Of a DNA stretch of 64,000 nt, positions 8,180 to 16,822 are shown in pieces. Both the position numbers and the translations under genes were made by a program. Under the pieces are notes generated by a model, which saw only the letters and a program-made list of their open reading frames with translations, searched no databases and was not told the origin of the DNA. Each line of letters opens with the position of its first letter. Position 1 is the stretch's first letter. The DNA comes from Variovorax sp. J22P240 (GTDB taxonomy: Bacteria; Pseudomonadota; Gammaproteobacteria; Burkholderiales; Burkholderiaceae_C), in assembly GCF_030316855.1 (NCBI RefSeq), contig NZ_JASZYR010000014.1, forward strand, positions 82,534 to 146,533, given 5' to 3'.

Positions 8180-9622
8180 ATGTTCTTGCAGTTTGATGGA
8201 AATGGCGTGCTCTACGCGCAGCTGGCGCGGGCACTCAAGCGTGCAATCCTTCATGGCCAGCTGAAGGCTGGTGCAGCCCTGCCTGCGACGCGCGTGCTGG
8301 CCGCGGAGTTGGGGCTGTCGCGCAATACCGTGATCACAGCCTACGAGATGCTGTGTGCTGAGCAGTTGGCGGTGGCCAGAGTCGGCTCCGGCACCTTTGT
8401 GGCGACCTCGGCGGTTTTGGGTGACAGGCCGTCGATCAAGGCGCAGGTTCCGGCCCAGACACGCTACGCCGCCCGCTTACGGGGCTTGCCGGCACTGACG
8501 CTTCGCCGCGTCGCTCAGCGCCTGCGTTACGACCTGCACTACGGCGAGCCCTTGGTCGACCCGCCACTGGTCAACGCATGGCGGCGCGAGCTGTCACAGG
8601 CGGTGGGCGCAAGGGATTGGGGTTACCCGCCAAGCGTTGGCCTGCGTGTGCTGCGTCAGGCCATCAGCGAGTATCTCGCACGGCGGCGCGGCGTCGTGTG
8701 CGACGCCGATGACGTGGTGGTCGTCAGCGGGACGCAGCAGGCAGTCTCTCTGCTCGCTCGGGTGTTGATCGACGAAGGGTCGCTCGTCGCGATTGAGGAT
8801 CCCGGGTACGAATTCGCATCGCGCGCGTTGCAGGCTCATGGCGCGCGCCTGCTGCCGGTAAAGGTCGACGCCGAGGGTTTGCGGGTTGAGGTCCTACCAC
8901 GGGGAAGCGGCGTCCGCATGGTCCTGGTTACGCCGTCGCACCAATTCCCATCCGGCGCCGTGATGTCACTGGCGCGGCGAACAACCTTGCTCGAATACGC
9001 TGCTCTACGCGGCTGCTGGGTGGTCGAAGACGACTACGACGGCGAGTTCCGCTACGACGGTGTCGCCATCCCGGCACTTCGATCGCTCGATGTCCACGAC
9101 CGGGTGATCTACGTCGGCAGCTTCTCGAAGGTGCTTTTCCCGGGGCTGCGCCTTGGCTATGTGGTCTGCCCAAGGGGCGTGCGCGATGATCTCATCGCCG
9201 CCAAGCTGCACGACGACCTGGGTTGCGGCAGCATCGAGCAGACAGCACTGGCCGAGCTGATGCAAAGCGGCGCGTTCGATCGTCATTTGCGCCATGCTTC
9301 AGCGGAATTGCGCCGCCGCCGCGCGACGTTGCTGGACGGTCTGCGCGAGCATTGCAGCACGCATCTGGTGGTCAACGACTCACGCGCCGGCATGCATGTG
9401 GTTGGTTGGCTGCCGGGCTGGACTTCGCGCCAGGTCGAAGCGCTGGCCGCGCACGCAGCGGAGCGCGGTTTGGGGCTGCATCCGATCGCACCACACTACC
9501 GGCGTCAGCCCGCACCGCAGGGCCTGCTCCTGGGGTACGCCGCACTGTCCGCCAAACAGTTGCGTGCAGCGACGGCACTGCTGGGGGAGTGCCTGGGCAA
9601 GATTGCCGACCAAACAGCATAG
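8180..9622 (+). CDS. MocR-type (GntR-aminotransferase fusion) transcriptional regulator
   Basis: The ATG at 8180 gives 480 residues. Residues 1-75 are a GntR winged helix (LYAQLARALKRAILHGQLKAG, PATRVLAAELGLSRNTV, VGSGTFV). Residues 110-480 resemble a fold-type I aminotransferase, with GTQQAVSLLARVL, VEDDYDGEFRY and SFSKVLFPGLRLGY; the lysine in SFSK is the expected PLP-binding residue. This is the PdxR/MocR architecture, where PLP or an amino compound acts as effector. It is divergent from the VOC gene at 7973, a usual place for a regulator to act, but no operator stood out. Confidence 0.92.
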   Translation: MFLQFDGNGVLYAQLARALKRAILHGQLKAGAALPATRVLAAELGLSRNTVITAYEMLCAEQLAVARVGSGTFVATSAVLGDRPSIKAQVPAQTRYAARLRGLPALTLRRVAQRLRYDLHYGEPLVDPPLVNAWRRELSQAVGARDWGYPPSVGLRVLRQAISEYLARRRGVVCDADDVVVVSGTQQAVSLLARVLIDEGSLVAIEDPGYEFASRALQAHGARLLPVKVDAEGLRVEVLPRGSGVRMVLVTPSHQFPSGAVMSLARRTTLLEYAALRGCWVVEDDYDGEFRYDGVAIPALRSLDVHDRVIYVGSFSKVLFPGLRLGYVVCPRGVRDDLIAAKLHDDLGCGSIEQTALAELMQSGAFDRHLRHASAELRRRRATLLDGLREHCSTHLVVNDSRAGMHVVGWLPGWTSRQVEALAAHAAERGLGLHPIAPHYRRQPAPQGLLLGYAALSAKQLRAATALLGECLGKIADQTA

Positions 9623-9843
9623 CGGCACTCACGTTGCTTGAGCCCTTGGACATGATGTAGGGCGACAAGACGGCGAAGTGGGTAAGGCTCAAAACTTGCC
9701 ACCGGCCGCAAATCTTCATCTTGACGACTCCAATGTCCACACCCCCGCGATGCAGACGAGCGGCGGCCAGCGCGACCTGACCAAGTTCGCTCGCTTGATC
9801 CTGGCGGCGTCGATGATGGCCCGGTCGGGGACCTGACCGGAGC

Positions 9844-10119
9844 CTACGCGTTCTTGGCGCGCACGATGGTGTGCGTGACGGTCCACTTGCCCTCACCGTT
9901 CTCGTTCGCCATTATCGAGAGCATGTCGCGGTGCCACCCCTCTTCGCTGACATGTGAGAACTTGCCCCAGGCGCTGGACCGGCCGTCGCTGGACGCGGTG
10001 CCCCGGTCGAAGCTCCAGGCGCCGTCCTTGATCTCAGGGTCGGTTGCGCGGTGCCGAAGGACGGCGGTGGCCGCGGGACCGGCAGCGGCGAACTTGTCTT
10101 GCGAAGCGAACGCGAACAT
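9844..10119 (-). CDS. Small hypothetical protein
   Basis: The 91-residue frame reads like a real soluble protein in its second half (GAWSFDRGT, AWGKFSHVSEEGWHRDMLSIM, GKWTVTHTIVRAKNA), with alternating aromatic and polar residues that suggest a small beta-rich fold. I do not recognise a family. The start ATG at 10119 lacks a clear ribosome-binding site. The gene stands alone between a regulator gene and a simple-sequence repeat. Confidence 0.45.
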   Translation of the reverse strand: MFAFASQDKFAAAGPAATAVLRHRATDPEIKDGAWSFDRGTASSDGRSSAWGKFSHVSEEGWHRDMLSIMANENGEGKWTVTHTIVRAKNA

Positions 10120-10566
10120 GGGCGAGAAGTGTATGGGATGGCGGTCCGCTAGTCTCAGTTGCCGACCACGACACTCGACCGCCGCTGGCGAGCCACTGCG
10201 CCGTCTTCTGCAAAGCGGAGGCAGTCATTGGCGCTTCGGAAGGGCGCGCCTCCTTGACCTTAATGGCCGGCGACGAAGGGTACCCTTCCCTTCCCTTCCC
10301 TTCCCTTCCCTTTCCTTTCCTTTCCTTTCCTTTCCTTAACGAGCACCACGTCGTGCTGCGGCGACGCAGCGGTTGCTGCCCCTCCCTGCCACCGAGGGAA
10401 ATCACGCTGCGTCACCCGGTTCGAAGCCTGATCGAGAGGCGCCCCTTCACGTCGCCGGAGTGCTAGTCCGGGCCCCCTGCTGCCTTACGAGACGTCGTGA
10501 TGTATGTCAGGAATGCGCACGGCAGCGGGCATTGAGATTGACGGCACAACCTGCGCTGAAAAGTCC
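10120..10566. other. Intergenic region with simple repeat
   Basis: No supported gene was found. The stretch contains a pure pyrimidine pentanucleotide tract (10283-10337). The rest is ordinary high-GC sequence with Arg-rich shadow frames on both strands. Confidence 0.6.
10283..10337 (+). repeat. Pentanucleotide microsatellite, two phases (CCCTT)5 then (CCTTT)5
   Basis: Five perfect CCCTT units run from 10283 to 10307; after one C, five perfect CCTTT units and a partial CCTT run to 10337. The 55-base tract is pure pyrimidine on the plus strand and pure purine on the other. It is not inside a supported gene. Confidence 0.95.
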
Positions 10567-11463
10567 TCAATGCTCCTGGGTTGCTCGCTGCGCCTTGGCA
10601 CCTGACTGCACCCAGGAGAAAAACCGCGCGACTGCAGGGTCGTGCCGACCCCGGGCCGGACAAACGAGGAAGTGTTTCCTTCCGGTCGACACGACCTGCT
10701 TGAAAGGCGCGACAAGACGGCCTGATGCCAGATCCTCTTCCACGAACTCAGGCTGCGCGATGCCGACACCCAGCCCCTCGATCGCAGCCTGGTACATCAG
10801 CAGAGAAAAACTGAACTCAATTTGATTGGCCGGCTTGAGTTGGGGCGCGCCCATGAGGCGGAACCACAGGGGCCAATCGTCGGGACGATTGGCGCTGTGA
10901 AGCAAGGTCATTGTGGCCAGTTCGGAAACCCGCGACTTTCGCCTGCCCCACAGGCGCGGTGAACACACAAGGATCCCGGCTTCGTCCATGACGGAAATGC
11001 CATGCAATCCTGGATCCGGCTCGGATGCTCGTTGCATGCCGACATCGACATCCTCCGATTCGAAGTCCACGGCCTGCACGCTGGTGTTGATGTGCAGTTC
11101 CAACTGCGGATGCAGGACCTGAAAGCCCGGCAGCCGCGGCATCAACCACTTCATGGCGAAGGTTGGCGGCAGCTTGAATTGCAGCGCCTGCCCGTCCCCG
11201 CCGCGTGAGACCCGCTGCAGCGTGCGCTCCAACGCGCCGAAGCTCCGCTGGCAAGCGGCAGCCAGCAATTCACCGTGCCCTGTGAGGCGCAGCGACCGTC
11301 CGCTGCGCTCGACCAGACGCTTGCCCACGCGCTCCTCCAACTGGGCCACCTGCTGGCTCACCGCGCTCTGAGTGACATGGAGCGCCTCCGCGGCTCGGGT
11401 GTAGCTGAGTTGCTCAGCGACCTTCTCGAACGCGCGCAACGCCGTGAGCGGTAGATTTGACAT
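10567..11463 (-). CDS. LysR-family transcriptional regulator (GcvA-like)
   Basis: The protein has 298 residues. The N-terminal helix-turn-helix reads LRAFEKVAEQLSYTRAAEAL then VTQSAVSQQVAQLEERVG. The effector domain begins near residue 90 and includes LPPTFAMKWLMPRLPGF, typical of the GcvA-like branch. It is divergent from the aconitase-type gene at 11567 with 103 bases between them, which hold an AGTTCA-N7-TGAACT palindrome. It probably controls that dehydratase and the Bug receptor after it; the effector is unknown. Confidence 0.93.
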   Translation of the reverse strand: MSNLPLTALRAFEKVAEQLSYTRAAEALHVTQSAVSQQVAQLEERVGKRLVERSGRSLRLTGHGELLAAACQRSFGALERTLQRVSRGGDGQALQFKLPPTFAMKWLMPRLPGFQVLHPQLELHINTSVQAVDFESEDVDVGMQRASEPDPGLHGISVMDEAGILVCSPRLWGRRKSRVSELATMTLLHSANRPDDWPLWFRLMGAPQLKPANQIEFSFSLLMYQAAIEGLGVGIAQPEFVEEDLASGRLVAPFKQVVSTGRKHFLVCPARGRHDPAVARFFSWVQSGAKAQRATQEH

Positions 11464-11464
11464 T

Positions 11465-11483
11465 AGTTCAGCTTATATGAACT
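11465..11483. promoter_or_regulatory. Candidate LysR operator
   Basis: AGTTCA-GCTTATA-TGAACT is a perfect 6-bp inverted repeat with a 7-base spacer. It contains the T-N11-A pattern of LysR boxes and begins two bases upstream of the divergent LysR start codon. A related half, TTGAACTTATACAA, follows at about 11542-11555, close to the dehydratase ribosome-binding site. Confidence 0.5.
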
Positions 11484-11553
11484 CAGGAAGTCTAACTTGT
11501 CCTTCGGTGGCAACTGAGCAGAATTCAGGTTGACGCAGCAATTGAACTTATAC

Positions 11554-11559
11554 AAGGAG
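11554..11559 (+). promoter_or_regulatory. Ribosome-binding site supporting a TTG start
   Basis: AAGGAG lies seven bases before the TTG at 11567, and no ATG or GTG near it gives a better fit. This supports TTG as the real start of the aconitase-type gene. Confidence 0.7.
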
Positions 11560-11566
11560 ACTATTC

Positions 11567-13528
11567 TTGTCCACCGCTTCCGCAACAGCGCCAAGTCTTC
11601 GGTTCGACGGGCGCATCCTGTTTCTGTCCCAGGACCCGCAGATCATCGATCGCCAGCTCGCTGGCGAGGACCTGTCGCTCGACATGGCGTTGCCGTTGCG
11701 CACGGACGTTTCGACCGATGAGATCACGCCCGCGAACATTTGCTACTACTACGACGAGAAGCTCGGCGAGTTCCCCTACCTCGGGCTCAAGTGCGGCGAC
11801 CGGACGCCCATGAAGGCCGGCAGTGTCAAGGCCGGTGGGTTCCAGGTGACCGTTGCGGGCCGCCGCTACGGCAAGGGATCGTCGCGCGAGGCCAGCCCGT
11901 TTGCGGAGCTGTGCGCGGGAATTCGCCTGGTCATTGCGGAGAGCTTTGAGCGGATCTATCGGCAGAACTGCCGCAATCTCGGCCTCCTCACCTCCACCGA
12001 TTTCGGGCTCATCGAGCGCATCCGCTGCGGCGAAAGCATTCCGATCGATGAGTTCACACGAGGGGAGGAGGAGCTCACGGCCGAACTGATCCGGCGCGGC
12101 GGGCTCTTCAAACTATCGCAGGCGCGACGCGCGGGCTGGGCTCCGCAGATGCACGCCGTTGCGCCGCGCCCGATGACCTACGCGGAAAAGATCATCTCGC
12201 GGGCGCGAGGAGGCGAGCAGCCTGTACGGCCAGGCGAATCGCTGTTCGTCAGGGCGGATTGGCGCTATTCCCACGAGTACGTGACCCCCATGTCGGTCAC
12301 GGTCCTGGAACGCGCCACCGGCGGAGACTTCCGGCTCAAGGATCCGCAGGGCATCCTCTGCTTCTCCGACCATCTCACCTTCGTACATCACAGCATGCCC
12401 GCGGAGCGCAAGGCCATCGGGCTTCTCGATGCCGCGCAGAACCTGCAGCGCGTGCAGCAGCTGTTCTGCGAGAAGCACGGCCTCCGGCTGCATGGACTGC
12501 TGCGCGATCGCGAAGGCTCAGAAGGCATCAGCCATTCGATCATGGCCGAGCGATACGTGCTTCCCGGCCAAGTGGCGGCGGGCACCGATTCGCACACGAC
12601 GCATTGCGGCGCGCTCGGCGCACTGGCTTTCGGTGTGGGCGCGACGGAGATCGCCAATTCATGGGTCACTGGCGAGGTGCGCCTCGAAGTGCCCCGTGTC
12701 TGCAAGGTGCTGCTCAAGGGCCGCCTGCGCCCGGGCGTGGAGGCCAAGGACATCGCGCTGCACATCTTGCGCACCCCTCATGTGCGCGAGGGCCACGCCA
12801 TCGGGCAAGTATTCGAGTACACGGGTGAAGCACTGGCCGTATTGCCTACCGACGAGCGGGCCACCTTGACCAACATGGTCGCTGAAATGGGCGGCTTCAC
12901 CGGGATCGTCGCGCCCGACGAGGAGACGCGCCGCTTCTTGCGCGAGCGCCGCGGGATTGATTTTCGCATCGAGCCCTGGATGTGCAGCGACCACGGCGCC
13001 GCGGTCGCGCACACGATCGAGATCGATTGCTCACGGCTGGAGCCGATGCTGGCAAGGCCCGGCGACCCGGGCAGTGGCGTGACCGTCTTCGAATTGAGGG
13101 GACAAGTTCCCATTGACATCGCATATGGCGGTTCGTGCACAGGCGGCAAGCGCGAAGACCTGCGCCACTGCCATGAGGTCCTGGAGTGGGCAGTGGGACA
13201 CAACTTGAAGGTGCATTCAGGGACCCGCTTCATCGTCCAGTTCGGTAGCCAGGACGTCCGCGATTTCTGCTTGCGCGAGGGCATGTTCGAGGTGTTCAGC
13301 CGCGCCGGCGTCGAGCTGATCGAACCGGGCTGCGGCGCCTGCGTCAACGCCGGCCCCGGCGTATCAGACCGGACGGACCAAGTGACAGTCAGCTCCATCA
13401 ACAGGAACTTCCCGGGCCGGTCCGGTCCGGGGAGGCTCTGGCTGGCGAGCCCCAGCACGGTGGCAGCGAGCGCCATCGCCGGCCGCATCGTGAGCTTCGA
13501 TCAATTGCGTGCCCTGTTTGGCGAATGA
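11567..13528 (+). CDS. Aconitase/isopropylmalate-dehydratase-type hydro-lyase, small and large domains fused
   Basis: The 653-residue protein starts at TTG behind a good Shine-Dalgarno sequence. Residues 1-200 resemble the small 'swivel' subunit (DVSTDEITPAN, GKGSSREASPFAE, RNCRNLG-like YRQNCRNLGLL). Residues 205-653 form the large iron-sulfur domain: TDSHTTHCGALGALAFGVGATE gives the first cluster cysteine, and EPGCGACVNAGPG gives the C-x-x-C pair. The order small-then-large is opposite to that of classic aconitase A, where the swivel is C-terminal. It probably interconverts a hydroxy-tricarboxylate or substituted malate. A Bug receptor gene follows 44 bases later, pointing to an imported di- or tricarboxylate. 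Confidence 0.9.
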   Translation: MSTASATAPSLRFDGRILFLSQDPQIIDRQLAGEDLSLDMALPLRTDVSTDEITPANICYYYDEKLGEFPYLGLKCGDRTPMKAGSVKAGGFQVTVAGRRYGKGSSREASPFAELCAGIRLVIAESFERIYRQNCRNLGLLTSTDFGLIERIRCGESIPIDEFTRGEEELTAELIRRGGLFKLSQARRAGWAPQMHAVAPRPMTYAEKIISRARGGEQPVRPGESLFVRADWRYSHEYVTPMSVTVLERATGGDFRLKDPQGILCFSDHLTFVHHSMPAERKAIGLLDAAQNLQRVQQLFCEKHGLRLHGLLRDREGSEGISHSIMAERYVLPGQVAAGTDSHTTHCGALGALAFGVGATEIANSWVTGEVRLEVPRVCKVLLKGRLRPGVEAKDIALHILRTPHVREGHAIGQVFEYTGEALAVLPTDERATLTNMVAEMGGFTGIVAPDEETRRFLRERRGIDFRIEPWMCSDHGAAVAHTIEIDCSRLEPMLARPGDPGSGVTVFELRGQVPIDIAYGGSCTGGKREDLRHCHEVLEWAVGHNLKVHSGTRFIVQFGSQDVRDFCLREGMFEVFSRAGVELIEPGCGACVNAGPGVSDRTDQVTVSSINRNFPGRSGPGRLWLASPSTVAASAIAGRIVSFDQLRALFGE

Positions 13529-13572
13529 CGCCTTCCATGGCACCCGAAACCCTAAAACCTAAGGAGACAAGC

Positions 13573-14553
13573 ATGCAATCTACGAATCGTCGCGCATTCA
13601 TCGGTGGACTCGCTGCCACTGCGATCCTGATCACGCACCCCATCATGGTCACCGCTCAGGGGGCCAACAGTCCCTTGCGGATCATCGTTCCCGCGAGCGC
13701 CGGCTCCGGCCAGGATGTCATGGTTCGGTCCGCTCAGAACGCAATGAGCAAGGCGCTGGACCGCCCTGTCATCGTGGAGAACCTGCCCGGCTCCGGTGGG
13801 ATCATCGGCACGCAGCAGCTCGTCAAGGCCGCGCCGGACGGCAACACGATTGCGTTCGTCTCCAACAACCACACCGTCAACCCGGCCGTCTACAAGAAGA
13901 TGCCGTACGACAGCCTGAAAGACATCACGCCGATCACGATCGTCGGGGAGACGCCGTTCTTGCTCGTGGTCAATCCGCAAAGGCTGCCGGTCAATAGCGC
14001 CAAGGAGATGGTTGCGCTGCTCAAGGCCAAGCCGGACCAATACAACTTCGGTTCATCCGGCAACGGCACCATTCTTCACCTTGCCGCCGAGATGTTCGTC
14101 GACGGGGCGGGGGTGAAGGCTCGCCACATCCCTTACAAGGGCGCCGGACAGATGATCACCGACTTGATAGGTGGCCAGGTCGATTTCGGGGTGCTCGCGG
14201 TTCCTGCTGTACAGGCGCACCTCAAGGCCGGGACCTTGCGGGCGGTGGCGGCGACTGGCGCAATAAGGGTGCCTTCCTTCGCGAATATTCCGACGCTACA
14301 GGAGCAAGGAATCAACGTCACTGTGGGCGGCTGGCTCGCCGCAATCGGACCGGCCAAGCTCGCTCCGCCAGATGTGAAACGCCTGAACGAGGCCATCGTA
14401 ACCGCGTGGACTTCGCCCGAGGTGAAGAAGGCGATGGCAGAACAGGAGAACATCATCAATCCCACCACGCCAGAAGCCGCCGTGTCGACCTTCAGCCGCG
14501 AACAAGCGCGTTATGCGGACGTGGTCCGCAAGGCCGGCGTGACGCTGGATTAA
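13573..14553 (+). CDS. Tripartite-tricarboxylate-transporter-type periplasmic receptor (Bug/TctC)
   Basis: The ATG at 13573 follows AAGGAGA and gives 326 residues with a twin-arginine-like signal (NRRAFIGGLAAT). The mature part has the Bug signatures: PLRIIVPASAGSGQDVM, VIVENLPGSGGIIGTQQL, AAPDGNT, YNFGSSGNGTILHLAAE and IPYKGAGQMITDLIGGQVDF. Bug proteins bind carboxylic acids in the periplasm; no TctA or TctB membrane subunits are encoded in this window, which is usual for orphan Bug genes. Its position just after the dehydratase suggests it binds that enzyme's substrate. Confidence 0.93.
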   Translation: MQSTNRRAFIGGLAATAILITHPIMVTAQGANSPLRIIVPASAGSGQDVMVRSAQNAMSKALDRPVIVENLPGSGGIIGTQQLVKAAPDGNTIAFVSNNHTVNPAVYKKMPYDSLKDITPITIVGETPFLLVVNPQRLPVNSAKEMVALLKAKPDQYNFGSSGNGTILHLAAEMFVDGAGVKARHIPYKGAGQMITDLIGGQVDFGVLAVPAVQAHLKAGTLRAVAATGAIRVPSFANIPTLQEQGINVTVGGWLAAIGPAKLAPPDVKRLNEAIVTAWTSPEVKKAMAEQENIINPTTPEAAVSTFSREQARYADVVRKAGVTLD

Positions 14554-15081
14554 CGCTTCCAACCACGAATTCGCATGCCCACGCGGCCGGGTTGGCGAGC
14601 GCAACCGCCATGGCGATGTACCTACCCATCGAGTTGCCGATGATGTGCACCTTGTCGAGGCTGACTGCGTCCATCAGGCCTTTGAGGGCGTGTGCGTTGA
14701 GGGCAAAACGCCTGGCGCAGCAAGAGCGCCAAGCCGGCGACAACGTTGCTCGTTCTCGTCGGGGCCAAGTGGTTGCTGTGCAATTCGGCTCGCTGCTCCG
14801 CCTCTCGATGCAGCTGCAGGCCTTGAGCTGCCGCTTGGCGCACGCGGAAGACCGGTGATGGCCGGCAGGCGTCACGCGGCCGCCCTACGGCGTTGCCATC
14901 TAGTCAGCTCTCACGCCTGGCGGGGCGCTGACTGGTGCCCATTTGCGCAAAATCGGCCCGCAATGTTTCTGAGAGCACATCAACGGCGCCGAAAGCTGGG
15001 CCGCCCAAGCCGGTGGGTCTGGGTGGGTCGAGCAGTACGCCTCGCACATCTCCTCCCGGCGCGCCTACCGGCGAGCGCTGC
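14554..15081. other. Intergenic region with hydrolase fossil
   Basis: There is no intact gene. A minus-strand remnant of an alpha/beta hydrolase occupies 14579-14701. The remaining frames are Arg/Pro-rich and unsupported. Confidence 0.55.
14579..14701 (-). pseudogene. Remnant of a meta-cleavage-type alpha/beta hydrolase
   Basis: The minus strand encodes LKGLMDAVSLDKVHIIGNSM followed by GRYIAMAVALANPAAW. This matches the nucleophile-elbow region of BphD/MhpC-type C-C bond hydrolases (KGLMDALxIxKxHLxGNSMGG), with the second elbow glycine replaced by arginine. Sequence on both sides in the same frame is unrelated, so only about 40 codons survive. Confidence 0.5.
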
Positions 15082-15351
15082 TCAGAATTGCGCCTGCCCA
15101 TCGCCGGTGCGGTCATGAACCCAACGCATCGCCTGTTGCTCTGCGTGACGGATCGCTTCCGCCTCCGTGCCATACACAATTTCCTCGGTGTCGTTGGGCA
15201 GTTGCGTCTCTTCCTCATCCGCAGGAGTTCGAACAAGAACGACGATGGGTTGATATGCGCCGCGCGCCGGCTCTGCTCGTAGCTCAAAGCGGAAACCGCG
15301 ATATTCGAGCGAGTGGCCATCGGAAATCGGAGTACTGGTGTCTGTTGGCAT
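15082..15351 (-). CDS. Small conserved-looking hypothetical protein
   Basis: The 89-residue protein starts at an ATG preceded by a GAGG-type ribosome-binding site. It is acidic and soluble; its core reads YRGFRFELRAEP and QPIVVLVRTPADEE, and it ends with an amphipathic helix (EAEAIRHAEQQAMRWVHDR). The alternation of a short beta region and one helix is typical of small single-domain proteins common in Burkholderiales, but I cannot name the family. It stands alone, convergent with nothing. Confidence 0.6.
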   Translation of the reverse strand: MPTDTSTPISDGHSLEYRGFRFELRAEPARGAYQPIVVLVRTPADEEETQLPNDTEEIVYGTEAEAIRHAEQQAMRWVHDRTGDGQAQF

Positions 15352-15588
15352 GGTTCTGGCCTCTTAAGGACGTCCTCGATGGTGCGCAAAGTTGGCGGCA
15401 CGGTTGTGCAGGCGCGCACAGGCCCTTGTTGAAGGACAGCGCGCCGTGGCGGTAAACATCGTGCTGGGGATCACGCTCATGGGACGCTGGACGGGCACCC
15501 AGGCGAAAGCGGTTAGAGCTTGCGGCGTCGACGTGACGCCAGCGCTCGCCCATCCGCACGATTCGCGGCGGCGTTGTATGCTCCTATC

Positions 15589-16083
15589 GTGCAGCGCGCC
15601 GCCGCGATCATCGGTTCCGCGATCTTCCTGGTCATTGCTCCGGGCACGCTCGCCGTGTACGTCCCTTGGTACCTCACGCACTGGCACTTTGCGCCTCCGC
15701 TATTCCCGATCGCGCGCGTGCTCGGCGCCGCCCTGATCGTCGCCGGGTTGCCCATCTTGCTCGATTCGTTCGCTCGCTTCGCGTTGCAGGGCCTCGGCAC
15801 ACCGGCGCCCGTGATGCCTCCCAAGCGCCTCGTCGTCACCGGGCTCTATCGCTACGTCCGCAATCCGATGTACGTGGCAGTCACGGCGTTGATCGCCGGC
15901 CAGGGCCTCCTGTTCGGGAGCGTCGCGGCGCTGGGGTACGGCGCGATCGTGTGGGCCGGATTCTTCTTGTTCGTTGTCGCCTACGAAGAGCCTGCGCTGG
16001 GCGAGCAGTTCGGCGACGAGTACAAGCGCTATCGGGCGAACGTGAGGCGATGGTTACCGCGCATCACCCCATGGCGCGGGTAG
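15589..16083 (+). CDS. ICMT/PEMT-like membrane methyltransferase
   Basis: A GTG at 15589 gives 164 residues; the frame extends 23 codons further upstream but that part is Arg-rich and unlike membrane protein. Three or four hydrophobic segments are present. GLYRYVRNPMYVAV (R-NP-MY) and the closing YEEPALGEQFGDEYKRYRANV with RWLPR are the usual signature of isoprenylcysteine-methyltransferase-like enzymes. The substrate is unknown. Neighbours give no functional hint. Confidence 0.75.
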   Translation: MQRAAAIIGSAIFLVIAPGTLAVYVPWYLTHWHFAPPLFPIARVLGAALIVAGLPILLDSFARFALQGLGTPAPVMPPKRLVVTGLYRYVRNPMYVAVTALIAGQGLLFGSVAALGYGAIVWAGFFLFVVAYEEPALGEQFGDEYKRYRANVRRWLPRITPWRG

Positions 16084-16115
16084 GTGGTAAGAACGCCGCG
16101 TCGCGAAGAAGTGCA

Positions 16116-16137
16116 TGACCGTTCTCCGCAACGGTCA
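16116..16137. terminator. Possible hairpin after the ICMT-like gene
   Basis: TGACCGTT-CTCCGC-AACGGTCA forms a perfect 8-bp stem with a six-base loop, 32 bases past the stop codon. No T-tract follows directly, so it may act as a weak terminator or only protect the RNA end. Confidence 0.35.
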
Positions 16138-16253
16138 CCGTCTTTCGGCGCAGAAATTCGATCGGCGGCTCACAGGCAGAACCGGTAGTAGCCCCTGCGC
16201 TGCCCGATAAGCAGGACTCGGGCCAGGAGCAGCCATCCGAACTGCTGTCGGAA

Positions 16254-16649
16254 TTAGGCTTCTCCCTGCTTCCAGTCTGGGCTGAAGCCACCCAGCGTGG
16301 GATGGTACATCTCGTCGCCATCATGCTGAGTGAATTCCACATTCAAGCGGTCCCCAGTGAGACCGAGCAGTTCGATGCAGTGAGCGCACAACGCTCTGGC
16401 CACCTCCATCCGAAGTTCGGCCGGCCGGCCCCGGCGGATGTCCAACATCAGCAAGGAGACTGGAACGGGAACCTCGCCCACCTCGGCGATGCGCCAAATT
16501 CCGCCCGCACCCAATTCTCGAATCGCTACGGATATTCGCCGAATGTCAACGCTCATCATCGAGGAGTAGGTCTCGCACATCCGAGCCGCGAGGCGCTGCT
16601 TCAAGTCCTTGGGATAGCTGTCATTTACGTCGAGTTGCAGGTAGGGCAC
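16254..16649 (-). CDS. Tautomerase-superfamily protein
   Basis: The GTG at 16649 sits behind a strong AAGGAGG and gives a 131-residue protein beginning M-P-Y-L-Q-L, so removal of Met exposes the N-terminal proline that is the catalytic base in this superfamily. The length equals two fused 4-oxalocrotonate-tautomerase units, as in MSAD or cis-CaaD relatives. EMYHPTLGGFSPDWKQ near the C-terminus resembles the end of 'tautomerase family' proteins in Burkholderiales. The exact reaction (keto-enol tautomerisation or hydration/dehalogenation) is not evident. Confidence 0.8.
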   Translation of the reverse strand: MPYLQLDVNDSYPKDLKQRLAARMCETYSSMMSVDIRRISVAIRELGAGGIWRIAEVGEVPVPVSLLMLDIRRGRPAELRMEVARALCAHCIELLGLTGDRLNVEFTQHDGDEMYHPTLGGFSPDWKQGEA

Positions 16650-16822
16650 GGAACCTCCTTGAAGAATCTAACGCTCGCATTCCGCCATAGGACCAGCAGA
16701 GATGGAGCCCTCGCATTCGATGCTGTGACCGGACCGAGGCGTCTGCAGAAAGCCTCGAGTGCCGGGTGCCGACGGGCTAAAGTCGGCCAGTTCCCGCCAT
16801 TCGTGGCCGACAGCTTTGGTGC

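Noticed and set aside
10283..10337. CRISPR-like or coding repeat at the pentanucleotide tract
   Set aside because: Units are five bases with no spacers, and the Pro/Phe/Leu-rich translations are artefacts of the repeat.
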